DNA of 64,000 bases. It comes from DYRB01 sp963802205. Its GTDB lineage: Bacteria > Pseudomonadota > Gammaproteobacteria > Chromatiales > Chromatiaceae. The notes below the pieces were generated by a model. That model was not told where the DNA came from, searched no databases, and saw only the letters and a list, made by a program, of their open reading frames with translations. Both the position numbers and the translations under genes were made by a program. Positions 1 to 7,516 of the stretch are shown here, in pieces. The DNA lies in the NCBI GenBank assembly GCA_963802205.1, contig CAWDHW010000004.1, positions 153,499-217,498 of the forward strand. Direction: 5' to 3'. Numbering within the stretch: position 1 is the stretch's first letter; each line of letters begins with the position of its first letter.

Positions 1-117
1 GGCACCGGCGCGGGGTGTGACGCCCTGATTGTCCGTTCAAGTCGGGATCATGACTGTAACCCATTATTTTTATATACGTTTACTTGCGTTCGGTTGCGGA
101 CAGCCAGTTGTTACAGG

Positions 118-1932
118 ATGAATCGCATCGCCGCCACGGACCGCGTTCACCATGATCGCCGCGACTGGCAGAACCTGCGCGGCATGTTGCCCTACCTGTG
201 GGAGTTCCGCGGCCGGGCGGCCTTGGCGGTGGCCTGCCTGATCCTGGCCAAGCTGGCGAATGTCGGCATCCCGCTGACGCTGAAGGGCATCGTCGATGCC
301 TTCGAGCACCCGGCGGCGGGCACGGCTCAGGTTTTGGTCCTGCCTTTGACCCTGTTGCTGGCCTACGGGGGGCTCAAGCTCTCGGCGGCCTTGTTCAACG
401 AACTGCGCGACGTGGTCTTCGCCCGGGTGCGCTACCGCGCCATGCGCCGGCTGGCGACCCGGGTCCTCACGCACCTGCACCGGCTGTCCCTGCGCTATCA
501 CCTGGAGCGCCAGAGCGGGGCTGTGAGCCGGGACATCGAGCGCGGCACCCGCTCGGTGAGCACCATCCTGAACTACATGGTGTTCAGCGTCCTGCCGGTG
601 CTCGTGGAGTTCGTCCTGGTGGCGGCCATCCTGGTCACCCAGTACGCGGCGGTCTTCGCCCTGGTGACCTTCGGCACCGTGGCGGTCTACTTCGCCTTCA
701 CCTTCGCCATCACCGAGTGGCGCATGGACTACCGCCATTCCATGAACCGCCTGGACTCGGAGTCCAACAGCCAGGCCTTCGACGGGCTCATCAACTACGA
801 GACCGTCAAGTACTTCGGCAACGAGGACCTGGAGCTCAAGCGCTACGACGCGACCCTGGCGCAGTGGGAGGAGATGGCGGTCAAGAGTCAGACCTCCATG
901 TCGCTGCTCAACTTCGGCCAGGGCGCGATCATTGCCCTGGGGGTGACCCTGGTGATGTCGTTCGCCGCCCGCGGGGTGGTGGCGGGGACCATGACCGTCG
1001 GCGACCTGGTCCTGGTCAACGCCTTTATGTTGCAGATCTTCGTGCCCCTGGGCTTCCTCGGCATTGTTTACCGCCAGATCAAGTACTCCCTGGCGGACAT
1101 GGATCTCGCCTTCAAGCTTCTGGAGCAAGACCCGGAGATCAAGGATGCACCGGGGGCTCCGGCCCTGATCTTGCGGGCCGGGGAGGTGCGCTTTGAGGGC
1201 GTGTGCTTCCACTACCAGCGCGAACGGGCCATCCTGCACGACCTGGGATTTACCCTGGCCCCGGGCCAGAAGCTCGCGGTGGTGGGGCACAGCGGGGCGG
1301 GCAAATCGACCCTGGCACGGCTCTTGTTCCGCTTCTATGACGTCACCGCCGGGCGCATCCTGATCGACGGCCAGGATATCCGCTCCGTCACCCAGGACAG
1401 CCTGCGCCGTGCCATCGGCATAGTCCCGCAGGATACGGTGCTGTTCAACGATACCATTTGGTACAACCTGGCCTATGGACGCCCCGGGGCGACCCGAGCG
1501 GAGGTCGAGCGGGCGGCGGAGATGGCCCATATCCGCGCCTTCATCGAATCACTGCCGGACGGCTGGCAGACGCGGGTAGGGGAACGGGGGCTCAAGCTCT
1601 CCGGCGGCGAGAAGCAACGGGTGGCCATTGCCCGGGCCATGCTCAAGGGGCCGCGGATCCTGGTCTTCGACGAGGCGACCTCATCCCTGGACAGTCACAC
1701 CGAGCAGGCGATACAGCAGACCCTGGCGGAGGTGGCCGAGAACCGTTCCACCCTGGTCATAGCCCACCGCCTGTCCACGGTGGTGGACGCGGACCTCATC
1801 CTGGTGATGGAGGCCGGCCGCATCGAAGAGCAGGGGACCCATCAGGGTCTGCTGGCCGCCGGCGGCCGCTACGCGGGACTGTGGGAGTTGCAGCGGCGTG
1901 AACGCGAGCGCTCCCTGGACGTTTTGGTATGA
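118..1932 (+). CDS. Atm1-type ABC exporter (fused permease and ATPase)
   Basis: Half-size exporter: an N-terminal six-helix permease domain followed by an ATPase domain, expected in the inner membrane as a homodimer. Walker A GHSGAGKST lies near residue 390, the signature LSGGEKQR near 494 and Walker B ILVFDEATSSLD near 514. The segment NYETVKYFGNE is characteristic of the Atm1/ABCB7 group, which exports glutathione-linked sulfur or metal conjugates. That substrate is family knowledge and is not shown here. I start at the ATG at 118; a TTG at 94 is in frame but has no better ribosome binding site. The stop overlaps the next gene by four bases, so it is translationally coupled to the sensor kinase. 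Confidence 0.88.
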   Translation: MNRIAATDRVHHDRRDWQNLRGMLPYLWEFRGRAALAVACLILAKLANVGIPLTLKGIVDAFEHPAAGTAQVLVLPLTLLLAYGGLKLSAALFNELRDVVFARVRYRAMRRLATRVLTHLHRLSLRYHLERQSGAVSRDIERGTRSVSTILNYMVFSVLPVLVEFVLVAAILVTQYAAVFALVTFGTVAVYFAFTFAITEWRMDYRHSMNRLDSESNSQAFDGLINYETVKYFGNEDLELKRYDATLAQWEEMAVKSQTSMSLLNFGQGAIIALGVTLVMSFAARGVVAGTMTVGDLVLVNAFMLQIFVPLGFLGIVYRQIKYSLADMDLAFKLLEQDPEIKDAPGAPALILRAGEVRFEGVCFHYQRERAILHDLGFTLAPGQKLAVVGHSGAGKSTLARLLFRFYDVTAGRILIDGQDIRSVTQDSLRRAIGIVPQDTVLFNDTIWYNLAYGRPGATRAEVERAAEMAHIRAFIESLPDGWQTRVGERGLKLSGGEKQRVAIARAMLKGPRILVFDEATSSLDSHTEQAIQQTLAEVAENRSTLVIAHRLSTVVDADLILVMEAGRIEEQGTHQGLLAAGGRYAGLWELQRRERERSLDVLV

Positions 1933-3509
1933 GAGCGCGGGGGAGAGGCCGGGAGGAGCTGGCCGTGGCGCCAGGGCGAGGCGGCCTGCTGTGGCAGTCC
2001 GGGCTCCTTTGGCCCCTTGGGGTTCTGATGCTGGGGTTGATCCTGGTCCTGATGGGGGCGAGCCGGTCGGCATCGACCTGGACCCTGGCAGGGCTTGGTC
2101 TGGCCAGCGTCGGCCTGGGTTGGTACTTGATACGGCTGGACCGGACCCTGTTACGCCCGCTGGTCGTCCTCCAGGGGGCCGTAGATCGCGTCTGTCGGGC
2201 CGAACCCGGCGCCAGCGCCGCCCTGCGGGACCTCGGCCTGCTCGCCCCCATCGGTCAGGGTGTGGCGAGCCTCAATCAGGAACTGACCGAGCTGTACGAC
2301 GACATGGACAACCGCATCGCGCGCCAGACCCGGCGCCTCGCCCAGAAGACGGCCTCTCTGAACATCCTCTATGACGTGGCGGCGGGCATCAATCAGGTCG
2401 AGGACCAGGACGCCCTGGTGTTGCGGTTCCTGCGGGTCCTCAAGGAAATGGTCAATGCCCGTGCGGCCTCCGTGCGCCTGGTGTCGCCAGACGGGACGCG
2501 GCGCCTGGTGGGATGCATCGACCTGAATGGCGGGCTGCTTGGGGCCGGGGAGCCGATCCCCGTGGACCTCTGTCTGTGCGGGGCCGCGCTCTCGCCCGGA
2601 GATATCCTCTGCACCAACGACGCCCGCTATTGCGCTCGGGTCTATGGTCGGCGCATGTTCGGCAGCGATGAGGTGGAGCTGTTGAGCGTCCCCCTGTGCG
2701 ACCGCGACGAACTCCTCGGGGTCTATGCCCTATTCGTGGACAGGCCCGGGCTGGCCGGGCGCGAGGACATCGTGGAGCTGCTGGCCACCATAGGGCGCCA
2801 CCTGGGCACCGCCCTGGCGCGGCACAACTCCGACGCCAACGCCCGGCGTCTGTCGATCCTCGACGAGCGCAACGCACTGGCGCACGAACTGCACGACTCC
2901 CTGGCCCAGACCCTGGCCAGCCTGCGCTTCCAGGTCCGGATGCTGGCCGACGCACTGGCGGAGATCGCCATCCCCGAGGCGGCCGGCACCGATCTGGAAC
3001 GGATACGCCACGGCCTCGACGAGGCCCACACCGAGCTGCGGGAAATGCTGGCCTCCTATCGTGCACCGCTGGATCGCCGCGGTTTGGTCCCGGCCCTGGA
3101 AAAGCTCGCGGCGCGCCTCGATGTCGATAATACGATGCACGTCTTCTTTCAGAACGACTGTCGCCCCTTCGATCTGCCCGCTGCGACAGAGCGGCAGATC
3201 CTGCGCATCGCCCAGGAGGCACTGGCCAACGCCCGCAAGCACGCCCATGCGCACAGGGTGCGTGTCCTGTTGACACGGCAGGGGGAGGGCTATGTCCTTC
3301 TGGTGGAAGACGATGGGGTTGGCTTCAGTGCCCCAAAGCGCTCCACACGCCCAGGCGAGCATATTGGGCTTGCCATCATGGAGGAACGTGCCCGACGCAT
3401 TGGGGCTGAACTGCGTATCGAGAGCGAACCGGGGGAGGGGACCCGCTGCGAGCTGCTATTTGCTGCGGATCGCCGCAAGGCGCCTTCGACCCAGACGGCC
3501 GCCGGATGA
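1929..3509 (+). CDS. NarX-type sensor histidine kinase with cytoplasmic GAF-like domain
   Basis: 526 residues. Two hydrophobic segments lie near residues 18-45 and 55-75, with a very short periplasmic stretch, so sensing is probably membrane-proximal or cytoplasmic. A GAF-like region (about 145-300) carries four cysteines, C215, C217, C228 and C235. A HisKA_3 dimerisation box follows, with the likely phospho-acceptor H322 in ELHDSLAQ. The C-terminal HATPase has DDGVGFS and a G-rich ATP lid. The start ATG overlaps the exporter stop (ATGA) and the stop overlaps the response regulator start. The cysteine set is suggestive of a redox, Fe-S or thiol sensor, but the ligand is unknown. Confidence 0.88.
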   Translation: MRARGRGREELAVAPGRGGLLWQSGLLWPLGVLMLGLILVLMGASRSASTWTLAGLGLASVGLGWYLIRLDRTLLRPLVVLQGAVDRVCRAEPGASAALRDLGLLAPIGQGVASLNQELTELYDDMDNRIARQTRRLAQKTASLNILYDVAAGINQVEDQDALVLRFLRVLKEMVNARAASVRLVSPDGTRRLVGCIDLNGGLLGAGEPIPVDLCLCGAALSPGDILCTNDARYCARVYGRRMFGSDEVELLSVPLCDRDELLGVYALFVDRPGLAGREDIVELLATIGRHLGTALARHNSDANARRLSILDERNALAHELHDSLAQTLASLRFQVRMLADALAEIAIPEAAGTDLERIRHGLDEAHTELREMLASYRAPLDRRGLVPALEKLAARLDVDNTMHVFFQNDCRPFDLPAATERQILRIAQEALANARKHAHAHRVRVLLTRQGEGYVLLVEDDGVGFSAPKRSTRPGEHIGLAIMEERARRIGAELRIESEPGEGTRCELLFAADRRKAPSTQTAAG

Positions 3510-4210
3510 GGCCTGGGGTGGACGAACACACCGGCAGATCCAGTAGCCGCGGCACCTTGCGCGTCCTGCTCATCGATGACCACGCCCTGTTTCGGGCTGG
3601 GCTGCGTGAACTGCTGGAGCGGCGCGGCATTGCCGTCATCGATGCCGTGGGCGACAGTGCCGAGGGGGTGCGTCTGGCCCGGGTCGAGGCCCCGGACGTC
3701 ATCCTGCTCGACCTGCGTATGCCCGGGCCTGGGGGTATCGAGGTTCTCGGTGAACTGCGCCGAGCCGATCCCACACAGCGCGTGGCCATCCTCACCACCA
3801 GCGCGGATGAGCAGGACGTCATTCGCGCCGTCCAGGGCGGGGCCTGCGGTTACCTGCTCAAGGACATGGAACCCGACGAGCTGATCGCCGCCCTCCACCA
3901 GATGGTCGCTGGAGGGACCGTGGTCGCCCCAGAGTTGACCGGCGTACTGGCCAGGGCGGTCCAGGGCGAGGTACGCACGGCCCAGACCCGGGCGGCCTTC
4001 ACCGCCCTGACCCCGCGGGAGATGGAGATCCTCTGTCACCTCGCGGCCGGCCAGAGCAACAAGGCCATCAGCCGTGCGCTCGGGATTACCGACGGGACCG
4101 TCAAACTCCACGTCAAATCCATCCTGCGCAAACTTGTCGTCCACTCCAGGGTCGAGGCGGCGATCATCGCGGTGGAGCAAGGACTCTGCCAGCGCGAGGG
4201 CCGCCGCTGA
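3506..4210 (+). CDS. NarL/FixJ-family response regulator
   Basis: 234 residues. The receiver domain starts at LIDDHALFRAGLREL with phospho-acceptor D69 in ILLDLRMPG and a K-containing LLKDM motif. The C-terminal LuxR-type helix-turn-helix begins at LTPREMEILCHLAAG and ends with TVKLHVKSILRKL. It overlaps the sensor kinase stop by four bases, so the two form a cognate pair. Its targets are unknown; the exporter and rhodanese in the same transcription unit are obvious candidates for autoregulation. Confidence 0.93.
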   Translation: MRPGVDEHTGRSSSRGTLRVLLIDDHALFRAGLRELLERRGIAVIDAVGDSAEGVRLARVEAPDVILLDLRMPGPGGIEVLGELRRADPTQRVAILTTSADEQDVIRAVQGGACGYLLKDMEPDELIAALHQMVAGGTVVAPELTGVLARAVQGEVRTAQTRAAFTALTPREMEILCHLAAGQSNKAISRALGITDGTVKLHVKSILRKLVVHSRVEAAIIAVEQGLCQREGRR

Positions 4211-4294
4211 TGGCAGAATGCGCGACAAAGGGCGCGACGACCCCACATGGCCCATCCATCAACATCCGCCGTGCATTCGACACAGGGGCAACGC

Positions 4295-4762
4295 ATGAAG
4301 AACTTTCTTGAGCTGGTCAAAGGTTGCCTCACGGATGTCCGGGAGATCATGCCCTGGGACCTGCAGGCCAGGCTTGAGGCCAACCCGAAGCTATTGATCG
4401 TCGACGTCCGGGAGCCCTACGAGTTTGCAGCCATGCACATCGAAGGCTCCATCAATGTCCCGCGGGGGATTCTGGAGTCCGCGTGCGAGTGGGACTACGA
4501 GGAGACGGTGCCGGCCCTGGTCGAGGCGCGCGATCTGGAGGTGGTGGTGGTATGTCGGTCTGGGTACCGTAGCATCCTGGCCGTTCACTCCATGCAAGTC
4601 CTCGGGTACCGCGACGCGGTCTCGCTCGCGACCGGGCTGCGTGGCTGGAAGGACTATGACCAGCCCCTGGTCGCCGGAAATGGTCAGCCTGTCGATCTGG
4701 ACGATGCAGACGTGTATTTCACCCCAAACGTCCGCTACAATCGCCCGCCGAACAATGGCTAA
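4295..4762 (+). CDS. Rhodanese-like sulfurtransferase
   Basis: 155 residues from the ATG at 4295, which has an AGGGG-type ribosome binding site. An in-frame ATG at 4247 would add 16 non-conserved residues. This is a single rhodanese domain: the IVDVREPYEF strand, then the catalytic loop CRSGYRS with the persulfide-forming Cys at residue 87, then GLRGWKDY. A C-terminal tail of about 25 residues lies outside the domain. It lies 84 bases after the response regulator, probably in the same operon, which links the two-component system to sulfane-sulfur chemistry. The acceptor is unknown. Confidence 0.9.
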   Translation: MKNFLELVKGCLTDVREIMPWDLQARLEANPKLLIVDVREPYEFAAMHIEGSINVPRGILESACEWDYEETVPALVEARDLEVVVVCRSGYRSILAVHSMQVLGYRDAVSLATGLRGWKDYDQPLVAGNGQPVDLDDADVYFTPNVRYNRPPNNG

Positions 4763-4940
4763 GCGATCAAATGCGGCAACAGCGTCGAGGGCCGTTGCGA
4801 GCATTTGGCACGATAACAGGCGTTGCCTCTTCGGCACTTGGGAAACCCAGGGCACTCGTAGGGTAGCGGCACCAAAAATGTGATATATGTAGCACTCCAA
4901 CGAAAAGCGCGTTATTCTTGACAAAACGAGTTGGAGGGTA

Positions 4941-5540
4941 ATGATGATCAAAAATAACCATAATCTTTTGATAGTTTCTCGGCGCACCCTCGTTGCGGTG
5001 GCGCTCGGGTGGGGGCTGTCATGCCCTGCGTCTGCCATCAGCGTCATCGCCGCGCCAAGAGACGCGAGCATCGCGGATTTGACCGGGGTGATTGTGGCGG
5101 ACGGTGTGGTCGCGGATCGCCTGGCGGGTCAGGCCAGGTCCCTCCTGACTCAGGGCGTAAGCCCTGGGAACGTCGTGCAGGCCTTGCTCACGGCGGGTTA
5201 CGGGACCTTTGATGTCGTGCGGGACGTGATGGTGCAGGGGGTGTTGGCCGCCGCCGGGATTCAGGCCGATGCCTTGGTGCGGGAGGTCGCGTTTCGGGTC
5301 CTTTTTGTCCAGGGGCCATCGATGCGGGTCATCGTACATGATGCGGTCCTCGCCGCTCGCCAGATCTTGCTGGACCTTGGCAAGCTCCCCGCCTATGGCG
5401 AGGGTACGCGGTTTTTCCGCACTGGCGTCGATCTGGAGGTCCTGATCGACGAATCGCTGGCAGCCGTCGTGGCTGCCGGCACCGATGGCCAGACCTGGCA
5501 GGTCGAGACGGCCCCTGGCGGAGAGGCGAGTAGAAGATGA
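4941..5540 (+). CDS. Secreted protein of unknown function, first gene of the exopolysaccharide locus
   Basis: 199 residues. A GGAGGG ribosome binding site lies just before the ATG. A signal peptide is visible: basic start with SRR, hydrophobic stretch LVAVALGWGLS, then a PASA-type cleavage site. The mature part is rich in Ala and Val with helical segments (LLTQGVSPGNVVQALLTAGY), and I recognise no domain. It overlaps the outer-membrane barrel gene by four bases, so it probably acts in the periplasm together with polysaccharide export. The GC-poor leader (4865-4970) contrasts with the body of the gene. Confidence 0.75.
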   Translation: MMIKNNHNLLIVSRRTLVAVALGWGLSCPASAISVIAAPRDASIADLTGVIVADGVVADRLAGQARSLLTQGVSPGNVVQALLTAGYGTFDVVRDVMVQGVLAAAGIQADALVREVAFRVLFVQGPSMRVIVHDAVLAARQILLDLGKLPAYGEGTRFFRTGVDLEVLIDESLAAVVAAGTDGQTWQVETAPGGEASRR

Positions 5541-6838
5541 GCAGCCGGATCGAATGCGTGATGCCCAAGCGCCGGGGGTGTACCGGCTGGGTACTGACTC
5601 TCCTGGTGGTCCACGCCTTGGGCCTGCCCCATAGCGCGAACGCCGACCCGGTTGGCACCGGCATACAGGTTGGACCGGGACCGATACGGGCCTACCCGGC
5701 CCTGGACGTCGAGTTCACTTACCACAGCAACTATCTGCGCAGCAACAGTGATCTGACCCCGAATATGGGCACCTGGGTCAGTATTGTGACCCCATCCGTA
5801 CGGCTCAATACCCTCAAGGGGCCCGATGCCTACAATCTGAGCTATTCGGCAGCCATCGGGACTGTCTCTGCCGATAATGCGTACGGCTATGTGAATCAGA
5901 CCGTCAGTGCCGATGCCAACTGGGAATTCGGGTCCAAACACCGGCTGGTTGCCGACTACCAGTTCTTTTACTGGGCCGATCGTCCGGGTAGTGGCGACCC
6001 AAGCACGGTCTCGGCGCCAAACTTTACCGACGAGCACCCTGACCTGTGGATGGCCAATCGCTTCCGGTTGGGCTACAGCTACGGCCGCCCAAGCGCCAAA
6101 GGCCGTCTCGACTTGACCGCAGGTTGGACTCCGCGGCGCTATCTCAACAACGACCAGGAGATCCGCGACAACAACCGCAGTTTGCTGGAGGGTGCCTTCT
6201 TCTGGCGGATACAGCCCCATACCTCCCTGGTGTTGAGCGCGAACTGGCAGGACATCGACTACATCAATCAAGCCAGCCAGTCTGAACTGGATAGCACGGA
6301 GTGGCGCCTCTACGCCGGTGCGACCTGGGACGCCACGGCCAAGACCACCGGCACGGTCAAGGTTGGTTATCTTGGCAAGGACTTTGTCTTGCCCATCTAT
6401 GAGGATTATTCCGGCATCGGCTGGGAGGCCAGCGTGCAGTGGCGCGCACGGACTTACTCGATTTTCAACCTTGTCACCAGCCGCAACCCGTCGGAGAGCA
6501 CCAATACTGGGGCGGACAACACCAACCCGACCCGCTACCCCACGGGAACGACCACGGCTGGGGCGGACACGGTGATCGTCAGCGTGGTCGGTGCCGATTG
6601 GATTCACTATTGGAAGTCCTACCTAAGGTCCAGGCTTGCGCTTGCGGGTACCAACGACGAGTACATCGCTACGGATCGTGTGGACCATCGCTATTTGGCT
6701 GGTGCCGGGGTTTTTTACCAAGTGAAGCGCTGGGCGGAGGTGGGGGTCGAATACCGCTACGAGACCCGCACCTCAAACGAGCCGTTGGCCGAGTACGAGG
6801 ATAACGTCTTCATGTTGACTCTGAACGCACGTTACTGA
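5537..6838 (+). CDS. Outer-membrane beta-barrel protein of the exopolysaccharide locus
   Basis: 433 residues. A signal peptide with basic residues (PKRRG) and hydrophobic core ends at HSANADP. The rest is alternating polar and aromatic strands (for example FTYHSNYLRSNSDL and LVADYQFFYWADR), ending in LNARY, a terminal aromatic strand typical of BAM-inserted barrels. It resembles outer-membrane proteins found in PEP-CTERM/exosortase-linked exopolysaccharide operons (BBP2-like), but the family assignment is by pattern only. The probable role is polysaccharide passage or anchoring at the outer membrane. The start overlaps the previous stop (ATGA). Confidence 0.78.
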   Translation: MSSRIECVMPKRRGCTGWVLTLLVVHALGLPHSANADPVGTGIQVGPGPIRAYPALDVEFTYHSNYLRSNSDLTPNMGTWVSIVTPSVRLNTLKGPDAYNLSYSAAIGTVSADNAYGYVNQTVSADANWEFGSKHRLVADYQFFYWADRPGSGDPSTVSAPNFTDEHPDLWMANRFRLGYSYGRPSAKGRLDLTAGWTPRRYLNNDQEIRDNNRSLLEGAFFWRIQPHTSLVLSANWQDIDYINQASQSELDSTEWRLYAGATWDATAKTTGTVKVGYLGKDFVLPIYEDYSGIGWEASVQWRARTYSIFNLVTSRNPSESTNTGADNTNPTRYPTGTTTAGADTVIVSVVGADWIHYWKSYLRSRLALAGTNDEYIATDRVDHRYLAGAGVFYQVKRWAEVGVEYRYETRTSNEPLAEYEDNVFMLTLNARY

Positions 6839-6952
6839 TTTTCGGCCTGATCGCTTTCTCGGGGCCCTATAACAAGGGTCGCACTGGGTCGCCGTCCTGC
6901 CTGCCATAGCAGGACCAGGCGGCTCCGGTGTGCTTTTCCCCGTTCTACCTCA

Positions 6953-7516
6953 ATGTCTGTCGAGTCCCTACGTATGTTCGCGCACGTTTCCCGCTGTCTG
7001 ACCTGGTTGCTACTGGTAGTGGCCGCTGCACTAGGTGGTGTCTCTTCGGCTGCAGATGACCTTGTGGGTTACAAGCTCAGTTCCGGCGACAAGGTCCGAA
7101 TCACCGTGTTCGGCGAGGCGGATCTGTCGGTGACCGAGGGGGTCAGCGATCGAGGCACCATCTCATACCCTTTGCTCGGCGAGCTCAAGGTAAGCGGGAT
7201 GTCGCCAGACGAGTTGGAACGGCAGATCACCAACCGGCTGAAAGGGCCCTATCTGGTGGATCCCAAGGTGACTGTGAGCATCGAGCAATATCGGGAGTTC
7301 TTCGTCATGGGTCAGGTCACCCGCCCTGGCAGCTACCCGTACTCGCCGGGACTTACGGTGCGCAAAGCCGTTTCGATCGCAGGGGGCTTCACTGAGCGTG
7401 CTTCACGCAAGATCTTCATTGCATCGGAGAAGTCTGCTCATGAGGAGCGCAAGGTTGGGGAGAACGACACCGTCGGTCCCGGTGACACCGTTATTGTAAA
7501 GGAGAGCTTCTTTTGA
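6953..7516 (+). CDS. Wza-like polysaccharide export protein
   Basis: 187 residues, shorter than Wza itself, with a signal sequence (LLLVVAAALGGVSSA) followed by a polysaccharide export (Poly_export) domain starting YKLSSGDKVRITVFGE and one SLBB-like domain (FFVMGQVTRPGSYPY to GGFTERAS). There is no lipobox Cys at the predicted cleavage point, unlike Wza. It would form the periplasmic or outer-membrane export channel with the tyrosine autokinase encoded next. The 114-base gap upstream could contain a promoter, but I see no clear boxes. Confidence 0.9.
   Translation: MSVESLRMFAHVSRCLTWLLLVVAAALGGVSSAADDLVGYKLSSGDKVRITVFGEADLSVTEGVSDRGTISYPLLGELKVSGMSPDELERQITNRLKGPYLVDPKVTVSIEQYREFFVMGQVTRPGSYPYSPGLTVRKAVSIAGGFTERASRKIFIASEKSAHEERKVGENDTVGPGDTVIVKESFF

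Noticed and set aside
70..1530. Long open frame on the minus strand opposite the ABC exporter
   Set aside because: Its translation is Gly/Arg/Gln/His-rich and without domains; the exporter on the other strand has all family motifs. It is a GC-bias shadow. Many similar frames across the window were dropped for the same reason.
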